Positions 54,642-61,453 of a DNA stretch of 64,000 nucleotides are shown in pieces (position 1 is the first letter of the stretch; the number at the start of each line of letters is the position of its first letter). Position numbers and translations under genes: made by a program. This DNA comes from Marinobacter shengliensis. GTDB lineage: Bacteria > Pseudomonadota > Gammaproteobacteria > Pseudomonadales > Oleiphilaceae. Below the pieces are notes generated by a model. The model was given only the letters and a program-made list of their open reading frames with translations, made no database searches and was not told the DNA's origin. The stretch spans positions 1-64,000 of the forward strand of contig NZ_PXNO01000025.1 of the NCBI RefSeq assembly GCF_003007715.1, in the 5' to 3' direction.

Positions 54642-56486
54642 TCAGGCATAGGCCACGGCGTTACGGCCGCTGGTTTTAACCCGGTACATGGCCGCGTCAG
54701 CCTGTTTAAGGAGGTCTTCCGCCGCCATGCCGTGGTCCGGATAGAGCGCAACGCCAACCGAGGCGCCTATCTGGATATTGTGCCCCTGGATGTGGAAAAC
54801 ATCGTTCAGAACTGCAACGATTTTGTCGGCAATAGGTTTGGCGTCATCATCGCCATGCAGCGGCCCGGTAATCACCACAAACTCGTCACCGCCTCGCCGG
54901 CCCACCACATCGCTGCTGCGAATGCAGTGTTTCAGACGCTTGCCAACATTACGTAGCAGCTCGTCACCCACCTGATGGCCATAGTTATCATTCACTGGCT
55001 TGAACTTATCCAGATCCAGGAACATCAGGGCAAAATGGCTGTTGTCCCGGCGCGCCTGCTGAATGGCCTGCTCCAGGTGGTTCTCAAGCGCCACCCGGTT
55101 AGGCAGGCCGGTCAGTTCATCGTAATGGGCAAGCCGGATCATCTGTTTCTCGGCCTGTACCCGCTCCGTGATATTGCTGAAGGTCAGCACCAGTTGCCGG
55201 ATCTGGCCATTTTTGTTTCTGACGGGTGACACCGTCATCAGGTTGGGAATGGTGAGGCCCTGATGGCCCTTCAGCCAGACCTCACCTTGCCAGGCGTTCA
55301 CCGTGACCAGCTGTTTCCGAATCTCCTCCAGAACAACACCTTTTCCTTTCTGACAGTCCAGAAAGTCTGTCAGTGGCTTGCGATGTAACGCTCTGTTTGC
55401 TTCACCGGTAATGTCGGAAAAAGCAGGGTTGGCCCGAACGATCATAAAGTTTGCATCGGTGATCAGAATCGCCTCATGAGTGTGTTCGAACACCTGGTAG
55501 GCCAGCCGCAGCTCTTCGGTGGAACGGGCGATCTGAGACGTTTGCTTTACCATCGCGCCGACAATCGGTTTCAGTGACCTCCAGACCAGCAACCCCGCAA
55601 GCGCAGAGAGCATAAGGATAGCCAGAATACTGATCATGATATCAACGATAACGTCGGCGAAAACCCGTGAGGTTCGGGTGTACATATGCAGTTCCCAGCC
55701 ATAACCCGCCAGTGGCCGGTGGAACGTGAGCACTCTCGAACCATCGTCAAGCCTTGCCCGGAAAGCACCGGAGCGGTCTCGGGTGGACACTCCCTGCCTG
55801 ACAGCCAGGCAGCCCTCAGGGGCCGTCAGCTCGATCTGAACCGTCTGTGGGTCCAGGATAACGCGCTTGGTTCTCTGGTTGTCGAGCAGACAAAGTGATG
55901 AATCCGGCTGACCCTGGAAGACCCGCGTCAGAGAGTTCGGCGAGAACAGAAGCTGGTCATAACCTACCACCCGTCCTTCGGTCAGTATTGGGCTTGCTGC
56001 CTGCAGCAGCGGGCCGCTGGTTTCGCCGGACACCAGCGCGAATGCATTGATGTCCAGGGTATCGGAGAGAGGGATATCCGCAGGTAGATCATTGGCCCAG
56101 GGCCCGACCCTGACCAGTTCGTTGCCGGCAGCGTCGTATCGGATTAATACTGCAAGGTCTTCTATGATTCGGGCTGCGTCTTGCAGTCTCGGGCGGGAAA
56201 ACGTGTGCACAACACCGGCCGAAACCTCACCTTTGGCGTATTGGCCCAGCACCTTTGCCAGTTCTGACCGGCTGGCGGTCTGGCGGGCCAGGTCCTGGTG
56301 CTGATCGAAAACAGCTCTGACGTTCTCGGCTTTCGCGTCTGCAACGCCCCCAGCTGTCTGTGCCGCCTGGGTGTGAATCTGGTTGATCAGTGGAGCAGAA
56401 ACCACTGCGGCAATGATGATGCCCGTCATAACCACGGCAACAATGGCGGTGGTGATGATGCGGCGTTTCTGCTCAAAAATATCCAT
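54642..56486 (-). CDS. Membrane diguanylate cyclase with dCache-like sensor and PAS domain
   Basis: About 614 residues from ATG 56486 (a GTG at 56507 is possible). An N-terminal membrane helix is followed by an extracytoplasmic sensor of about 250 residues (dCache-like) and a second helix near residues 280-300. A PAS domain (YQVFEHTHEAILITDANFMI) and a GGDEF domain follow. The active site is intact (GGDEF, residues 532-536), and RSSD five residues before it is a complete inhibitory I-site, so product feedback is expected. It makes c-di-GMP, linking an external signal to sessile behaviour. The gene is convergent with the Mks operon. Confidence 0.92.
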   Translation of the reverse strand: MDIFEQKRRIITTAIVAVVMTGIIIAAVVSAPLINQIHTQAAQTAGGVADAKAENVRAVFDQHQDLARQTASRSELAKVLGQYAKGEVSAGVVHTFSRPRLQDAARIIEDLAVLIRYDAAGNELVRVGPWANDLPADIPLSDTLDINAFALVSGETSGPLLQAASPILTEGRVVGYDQLLFSPNSLTRVFQGQPDSSLCLLDNQRTKRVILDPQTVQIELTAPEGCLAVRQGVSTRDRSGAFRARLDDGSRVLTFHRPLAGYGWELHMYTRTSRVFADVIVDIMISILAILMLSALAGLLVWRSLKPIVGAMVKQTSQIARSTEELRLAYQVFEHTHEAILITDANFMIVRANPAFSDITGEANRALHRKPLTDFLDCQKGKGVVLEEIRKQLVTVNAWQGEVWLKGHQGLTIPNLMTVSPVRNKNGQIRQLVLTFSNITERVQAEKQMIRLAHYDELTGLPNRVALENHLEQAIQQARRDNSHFALMFLDLDKFKPVNDNYGHQVGDELLRNVGKRLKHCIRSSDVVGRRGGDEFVVITGPLHGDDDAKPIADKIVAVLNDVFHIQGHNIQIGASVGVALYPDHGMAAEDLLKQADAAMYRVKTSGRNAVAYA

Positions 56487-56700
56487 CAAGACGGGTCCGA
56501 AAAGCACTACCTGAGGCTATGGTATCCGTTTCTTGCAAACCGTAAAGCGGATTGCGGTACTTTTATGTAATTAACTGCTACGGGTCAAATGGCTTGCACT
56601 CTCCTGTGTTCCTTGAAGGGACAGCGGTTAGCGATGCATGACTCCTATGGTGCCGGCGTTCCGTGTAGACTAAAACCTTTCAGGTTGCCGGGAGTACTCG

Positions 56701-57741
56701 ATGCAAGAGCCTGTGCTGTTCAGAACCCACCGTCGCCGGAGTGTGCTCTGGCTGGCACTGATTGCGCTGGCTGTTGCCGTGCTGGTGGCGGTTCGGTTCC
56801 AGCCGCAACCGGTGGAAGAGCGGCTGGTACGCCTGCATGCCCAGGATGTATTTGGCGCCCGTTCGGCTGTGCTTGCCGAGCCACTGCCGGTGCAGGCCCT
56901 GCTGCTCGATTATCGGGACGACCGCCTGCTGTTGTTGAAGGCCCAGGCGGCGCTGCAGGTGTATCCGGAACACACCAGGTTGCTGATGGAGTTATTCGGG
57001 GAGGAACCCGAGTTCCAGGATGCCTTGAAAGCCCACGGTGAGTACCTGATACCTCCGGTTATCCATTTTTACCAGAACCCGGTCAGATCTATCGAGCTGA
57101 TGAATCGCGTGGCCGGAACCCGCCAAACGCTCACGCCCGAACAGCGCGCCTGGTATGCCGTCAATTTTGCCAACAAGGAAGGGCAGGATTTCACCGGTCA
57201 GTTTGTTGTGGGCCCGGACGGGAATGTCGAGTGGATCTGGACCGATCGCATCACCGAAGGCGTTACCCAGTTCTTTACCAGCGGCATTCGCACCCTGGAA
57301 TCCCGTTATCGCACCGATCAGCCCATTCGTGCCAGCGATGTGGGCTGGGCCGCCGTGGATGCCATTGTTATCGGCAGTGCGGTGAAGTTTCTGAAAGCGG
57401 GCAGGGCGGCAGCCACCACGGCGCGGGCTTCTACCGTCACTGCCCGTTCAGCGGCTTACAGCACCCGCCTTGCCCGGGCCGGGCGCATGGCCTCGGTTAT
57501 GGTTGGTCATGCTAAATGGCCCGCCGTGGCTGCCCTGGCCTATGTGGCCGTTCGACACCCGTTGGTGCTGAACGACCTGTTCGCCGGCGCTGCCAAAGTA
57601 CTCGGCGTGCCACCGTGGATGGTACAGGTACCCGGCTGGTTCCTGATTCTGCTGCCGTTCCTGTTGCTGTTACGCTGGATGACGCGGGTTTGCCTGTGGT
57701 TCGTTCCGGCTTCCTGGACCCGAGTTCGCGGCCTCAGATAG
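56701..57741 (+). CDS. Membrane protein of unknown function
   Basis: A 346-residue protein. One hydrophobic segment (about 14-31) is followed by a soluble extracytoplasmic region (residues 35-205). Then come a long small-residue helix rich in Ala, Thr and Arg (AGRAAATTARASTVTARSAA, about 235-255) and two hydrophobic segments near 275-290 and 305-325. I recognise no family. ATG 56701 follows the purine-rich CGGGAG. The 190-nt gap from the diguanylate cyclase start holds no clear promoter. The stop overlaps the convergent next gene by 8 nt. Confidence 0.6.
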   Translation: MQEPVLFRTHRRRSVLWLALIALAVAVLVAVRFQPQPVEERLVRLHAQDVFGARSAVLAEPLPVQALLLDYRDDRLLLLKAQAALQVYPEHTRLLMELFGEEPEFQDALKAHGEYLIPPVIHFYQNPVRSIELMNRVAGTRQTLTPEQRAWYAVNFANKEGQDFTGQFVVGPDGNVEWIWTDRITEGVTQFFTSGIRTLESRYRTDQPIRASDVGWAAVDAIVIGSAVKFLKAGRAAATTARASTVTARSAAYSTRLARAGRMASVMVGHAKWPAVAALAYVAVRHPLVLNDLFAGAAKVLGVPPWMVQVPGWFLILLPFLLLLRWMTRVCLWFVPASWTRVRGLR

Positions 57742-58267
57742 TGCGTACCAATTTGACGTTCCGGTTTTTGAGAACGGTTGTGGCCTCCTTGAGCTGCTCC
57801 GAGCTTGAGGCATGGACTGTCAGTACATACTTGCCTTCCGTCAGGGCAGTCTGCGCTTTCACAACGTAAGGGGTGTGGTCAGGCCTGAGAGTAACGCCGC
57901 CTGCAAGCAGCAAGCCAAGAACCCCGCCAAGCGCAGCCAGAACGGCCGCTGCAGCCATGGTGTTCTGCACAACAAAGCCCACCCCGGCAGCACTGAGAAT
58001 CAGGAACAGAATAAAACCTGCGATTGCGCCACTAACGCCCAGCCAGAGGTGCGAGCGTAACAGCGTATGCCATATACCCTTGTTCTCGGGCTCCAGCGCT
58101 TCACCTTGATGTTGGTCGTGGGGGGGTACAACAAGAACCTGTTCATCATCCAGGCTGGTATCTCGTGACAATGTTTGGGCTACGCCGTTTGCATCCGATT
58201 CGGTTTCGAATATTGCGGCGACTTTATGGGCCTGGTGTTCACCGGTAATACTCACTGAGGGTTTCAT
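57734..58267 (-). CDS. Membrane protein with YflT-like N-terminus
   Basis: A 177-residue protein from ATG 58267, which has a strong ribosome site (CAGGAGG). Residues 12-50 (KVAAIFETESDANGVAQTL, then DEQVLVVPPHD) resemble the general-stress YflT-type fold. Two hydrophobic helices follow (HLWLGVSGAIAGFILFLIL and MAAAAVLAALGGVLGLLLAG), then a beta-alpha tail (KYVLTVHASSSEQLKEATTVL) that repeats the first pattern. The two soluble parts probably pack together. The role is unknown; a stress or osmotic function is speculative. It is convergent with the gene at 56701 and overlaps its stop. Confidence 0.6.
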   Translation of the reverse strand: MKPSVSITGEHQAHKVAAIFETESDANGVAQTLSRDTSLDDEQVLVVPPHDQHQGEALEPENKGIWHTLLRSHLWLGVSGAIAGFILFLILSAAGVGFVVQNTMAAAAVLAALGGVLGLLLAGGVTLRPDHTPYVVKAQTALTEGKYVLTVHASSSEQLKEATTVLKNRNVKLVRTI

Positions 58268-58412
58268 GGAAATACCTCCTGAGTGCTTCTGCAAAGATAA
58301 GATCTTCGTCGAAACATAACGGCTTTAAAGTCCAGCCTAGTTCATATGAACCTGTATTTCGAATGACTTTATCGCAATGTAACAGTGACAGGATCGGAAC
58401 CTGTCGCAATGC

Positions 58413-59087
58413 TTACCAGGCCAGCCAGATGGTGTGGCGTGCGCCTTTGCCGGGGCGCAGGGCGCGCACAACGACTGGCTCTACCGAGAAGCCTGCCCGG
58501 CGCAGGCGTTCGGTGAAGGCGTGTTCCGGGCCGGCGGACCAGTAGGCCAGAATGCCGTCCCTACTCAGGGATTTCTGGGCAGCAGCAATGCCTTCGGGTG
58601 AGTAGATCCAGTTGTTTTCCTTGCGGGTAAGGCCTTCCGGGCCGTTATCAACATCCAGCAAAATGGCATCCCATTTGCCATCACCCTGTCTCAGAAGTTC
58701 TGCCACGTCGCCTATGTGCACCTGGGCTCGGGCATCGTTCAGCGGATAGCCGGCCGCCGAGCCCAGGGGGCCACGGTTCCATGTTTCAACCTCCGGGACC
58801 AGCTCCGCCACCGTCACCCGCGCTTTTTCACCGGTTGATGCCAATGCCGCCGCCAGGGTAAAACCCATCCCCAGCCCGCCAATCAGAATACGCGGCTCTG
58901 GCAGATGGCTCAGGCGTTCACAGGCCAGCGTGGCAAGGGCATCTTCAGAGCCATGCAACCGGCTGTTCATCAGTTCTCCAGGCGCCCCGGCGATCTTGAT
59001 GGAAAACTCGTCATTGCGCTGCAGCAGGCGCAAGCGGGTGCCGTTGCCGGGGATGGTTGCGGTGCCAATTTCGTTAAAGCGGGCCAT
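58413..59087 (-). CDS. Spermidine-synthase-like methyltransferase-fold protein
   Basis: A 224-residue Rossmann-fold protein with the SAM/dcSAM-binding loop LIGGLGMGFTLAAAL, the acidic strand-2 end (TVAELVPEVETWNRGPLG) and ILLDVDNGPEGL. It resembles the core of spermidine synthases, but the N-terminal putrescine-site domain is short and the usual catalytic GGG(D/E)G loop differs. It may be a methyltransferase or an aminopropyltransferase-like protein of unknown substrate. No polyamine genes are nearby. The upstream gap (59088-59302) contains the sigma-54 promoter of the next gene. Confidence 0.7.
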   Translation of the reverse strand: MARFNEIGTATIPGNGTRLRLLQRNDEFSIKIAGAPGELMNSRLHGSEDALATLACERLSHLPEPRILIGGLGMGFTLAAALASTGEKARVTVAELVPEVETWNRGPLGSAAGYPLNDARAQVHIGDVAELLRQGDGKWDAILLDVDNGPEGLTRKENNWIYSPEGIAAAQKSLSRDGILAYWSAGPEHAFTERLRRAGFSVEPVVVRALRPGKGARHTIWLAW

Positions 59088-59241
59088 TCGATGGATTCCG
59101 GTGGTGACAGGGTAGGCGGCATTGTAACCCCAAACTGGGCGCAGCTAAGCGTGAGCGCTCCAAAAATTCGGTGTCAGAATATTTTACATATGAGTGGTGC
59201 GTCGTTTTGCTGGCCGTTTGAAAACCCAGTGATACGTGCCA

Positions 59242-59257
59242 TGGTTCGATAATTGCT
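59242..59257 (+). promoter_or_regulatory. Sigma-54 promoter before the PEP-CTERM gene
   Basis: TGGTTCGATAATTGCT (59242-59257) matches the -24/-12 consensus TGGCACGrNNNTTGCW at all but two defined positions, with the obligatory GG-N10-GC spacing. A start near 59268 would give a 35-nt leader to GTG 59303, which has GAGGG nine bases upstream. PEP-CTERM genes in exosortase species are often controlled by the sigma-54 regulator PrsR. Confidence 0.7.
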
Positions 59258-59302
59258 TTAAATTACCCTGATGGATCATAGGTAAATCGAGGGACTGAAC
59301 GC

Positions 59303-59857
59303 GTGAAGAATCTACTGACTATTGTGCTTGCCTGTTTGGCGCCGGCCGCAAACGCCGCGCTAATCACCTACAGCTACGACCACCCCATTATGAACCCGTA
59401 CGAGAGTCATAATGCCACCGCGATAATCGAGGTTGATTCGGTGCTGCGTGGCCTGGTTTCTGTTCAGTTTACCAGTGACCCGATAACGTTCAGTTGGACT
59501 GGGCTTGTACCGTTGATGTATGACCAACCGATATCCGATACCGACGCCCTTTACGAGAACGGATTCGAACCCTTTGTGGTGGATAACTTTGAGTTTTTCC
59601 TTTTTCTCGACCTGTTTTACCTCGAGGCCGGCAAGGATATTTTCGACAACCTGCACCTAACCGCACCGTTTGAGGGTGCGCACGTCGGTAATCGGGACTC
59701 TGGGGACTACTACTGGCTGACTGGTCGCCTTAAGAAGATTGCGCCGGCCAAGGTCCCCGAGCCTTCCAGTCTATTGCTGTTGCTTGCGGGTTTGCTGGGG
59801 ATTGCCGGGTACCGATGGGTCAAGTCAATCAGGGGCGTTTCCCGGGTACCCTGCTAG
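59303..59857 (+). CDS. PEP-CTERM sorted exported protein
   Basis: A 184-residue protein with a signal peptide (MKNLLTIVLACLAPAANA) and a C-terminal PEP-CTERM signal: VPEPSS (151-156), a hydrophobic helix (LLLLLAGLLGIAGY) and a basic tail (RWVKSIRG). The mature domain (residues 20-148) is beta-rich with Tyr/Asp/Phe and no Cys, as is common in this class. Exosortase would cleave it for surface display or biofilm matrix. The start is GTG 59303. No exosortase gene is in the window. The tail after the helix (GVSRVPC) is a few residues longer than usual. Confidence 0.85.
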   Translation: MKNLLTIVLACLAPAANAALITYSYDHPIMNPYESHNATAIIEVDSVLRGLVSVQFTSDPITFSWTGLVPLMYDQPISDTDALYENGFEPFVVDNFEFFLFLDLFYLEAGKDIFDNLHLTAPFEGAHVGNRDSGDYYWLTGRLKKIAPAKVPEPSSLLLLLAGLLGIAGYRWVKSIRGVSRVPC

Positions 59858-59934
59858 AGGCGGTTGACCTTCTCTCTCAGGGTGCAAGAGTGTTCAGTGG
59901 TCGAGGGTAATAACAACACTTGAATAAGGTTGTT

Positions 59935-60011
59935 TGGTACCCCCGGCAGGACTCGAACCTGCTACCTTCCCCTTAGGAGGGGGACGCTCTATCCAGATGA
60001 GCTACGGGGGC
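59935..60011 (-). tRNA. tRNA-Arg (CCT)
   Basis: A 77-nt cloverleaf on the minus strand with anticodon CCT (loop CTCCTAA), reading AGG codons. The acceptor stem GCCCCCG / CGGGGGT and TTCGAGT are canonical, and CCA is encoded. It lies between the PEP-CTERM gene and a glycosyltransferase gene. Confidence 0.95.
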
Positions 60012-60028
60012 ATTTCAGAAGAGGCGGT

Positions 60029-60057
60029 ATGATAGCCGGCAAGGGCTTGTGGCTCAA
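60029..60057 (-). promoter_or_regulatory. Sigma-70 promoter of tRNA-Arg
   Basis: Read on the minus strand: TTGAGC (60057-60052), exactly 17 nt, then TATCAT (60034-60029), 17 nt before the tRNA 5' end. Good match to both boxes. Confidence 0.75.
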
Positions 60058-60105
60058 GGGGTGTCCGGTTATGGTTGGGCCTTGTTCTCTTGGTCTGTCG
60101 CTTTT

Positions 60106-60825
60106 ATGGATGCCAATTCCCGGATTGCTTTGTCTTTGAGCGTGGTCGTGCCCGTGTGGCGGGAGGCGGCCGGAATTGAAGAATCTTTGCAGAGGCTACA
60201 GCCCATCCGCCAGGCCGGCCACGAAGTGATTGTGGTAGACGGCGGCAGCCCGGATAACACGGCTGACCTGTCGCGCCCGTTGTGTGACCGGTTGCTGGTA
60301 TCGGAACCTGGGCGGGCAGTGCAAATGAACGCGGGCGCTGCCGCTGCCCGTGGCGACCTGATTTTGTTCCTGCATGCGGATACGCGCCTTCCCCCCGATG
60401 CCCTCGAACAGTTAAGTGAAAGCCAACGCCTTGGTCGCCCCTGGGGGCGATTTGACGTTCGCCTGAGCGGCCGGCACGTCATGTTTTCGGTGATTGCCTG
60501 GTTTATGAACTGGCGCTCCCGGCTCACCGGCGTTTGCACGGGGGACCAGGGTATTTTCGTGCGTCGGGACGTGTTCGAGGCGTTGGGTGGCTATCGCGCC
60601 ATGCCATTGATGGAAGATGTGGAGTTGTCCAAACGCCTGAAACTGGTGGCACGCCCTTACTGTATTTCGTCACCGGTGATTACCGACAGCCGGCGCTGGG
60701 AGCAGGGCGGTGTGTGGCCCACAATTGTGCTGATGTGGCGCCTGCGTTGGCGTTATTGGCGGGGTGACAGCCCCGAAACCCTGGCGGCCCTTTGGCGGAG
60801 GAACGTGCGCCATGCAAAACACTGA
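60106..60825 (+). CDS. GT2-fold glycosyltransferase, TIGR04283 type
   Basis: A 239-residue glycosyltransferase with GT-A fold: LSVVVPVWREAAGIEESLQRL, VIVVDGGSPDNT, the Asp-x-Asp-like LFLHADTRLPPDALEQL, and CTGDQGIFVRRDVFEALGGY with MEDVELSKRLK. These match the TIGR04283 family (formerly rSAM/selenodomain-associated transferase 2, now often labelled arsenosugar biosynthesis). ATG 60106 is chosen over 60049 because the longer N-terminus is not conserved-looking. The gene overlaps its partner by 14 nt. The substrate here is unproven. Confidence 0.85.
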   Translation: MDANSRIALSLSVVVPVWREAAGIEESLQRLQPIRQAGHEVIVVDGGSPDNTADLSRPLCDRLLVSEPGRAVQMNAGAAAARGDLILFLHADTRLPPDALEQLSESQRLGRPWGRFDVRLSGRHVMFSVIAWFMNWRSRLTGVCTGDQGIFVRRDVFEALGGYRAMPLMEDVELSKRLKLVARPYCISSPVITDSRRWEQGGVWPTIVLMWRLRWRYWRGDSPETLAALWRRNVRHAKH

Positions 60826-61453
60826 TCAATCACCGGCGGTTCTCATGCAATTTGCCAAGTGGCCGCAGGCGGGCCGGGTCAAAACCCGGTTAATTCCGGC
60901 CCTCGGTATTGAGGGCGCGCTACAGGCTCATATCACCCTGAGTCTGGAGGTACTGGATAATCTGTGTGCCACGGGTTATGACGTTAGCTTCTGGTGGGAT
61001 CGTCCGTTGGATCAGCCGCCTGAAGAAGCTGCTCCCTTGCTGGCCAATATCGAAGCAGCCAAATTGCCCCAGTCTTTTCAGCAAGGTGGCGATCTGGGGG
61101 AGCGAATGGCCAGGGCGTTGGGCCAGGGGATTGCATCTCATCACCGGGCGGTGGTGATTGGCAGTGATTGTCCATCAGTAGACCCCGGTTATGTGCGCTC
61201 CGCGGTAGCGGCTCTGGAGCATTACGATGTGGTGCTGGGCCCGTCGGATGATGGTGGTTACGTGTTAATCGGTGCTCGCAGGCTGGCGCCCGGTGCGCTG
61301 GAAGGTATTGCCTGGGGTACGCCAGATGTTATGCAGCAAACCCTGCAGAGGATGGATGCGGCGGGGCTCAGCGTTTACCTGCTGGAACCCCGCTGGGATG
61401 TGGACGAGCCGGAAGACTGGCAGCGCTTCCGGCGTATGGTTGGCGAACGTTAG
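60812..61453 (+). CDS. TIGR04282-type glycosyltransferase partner
   Basis: A 213-residue nucleotidyltransferase-like GT-A protein: VLMQFAKWPQAGRVKTRLIPALG, VVIGSDCPSVDPGYVRSAV, VVLGPSDDGGYVLIGARRL and VDEPEDWQRF. These match TIGR04282 (rSAM/selenodomain-associated transferase 1), which regularly pairs with TIGR04283. ATG 60812 overlaps the previous gene by 14 nt. No radical-SAM arsenosugar gene lies next to the pair in this window. It ends 4 nt into the convergent M16 protease gene. Confidence 0.85.
   Translation: MQNTDQSPAVLMQFAKWPQAGRVKTRLIPALGIEGALQAHITLSLEVLDNLCATGYDVSFWWDRPLDQPPEEAAPLLANIEAAKLPQSFQQGGDLGERMARALGQGIASHHRAVVIGSDCPSVDPGYVRSAVAALEHYDVVLGPSDDGGYVLIGARRLAPGALEGIAWGTPDVMQQTLQRMDAAGLSVYLLEPRWDVDEPEDWQRFRRMVGER

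Noticed and set aside
58413..59087. Genuine spermidine synthase (speE)
   Set aside because: The N-terminal domain is short and the catalytic loop differs; only a fold-level call is safe.
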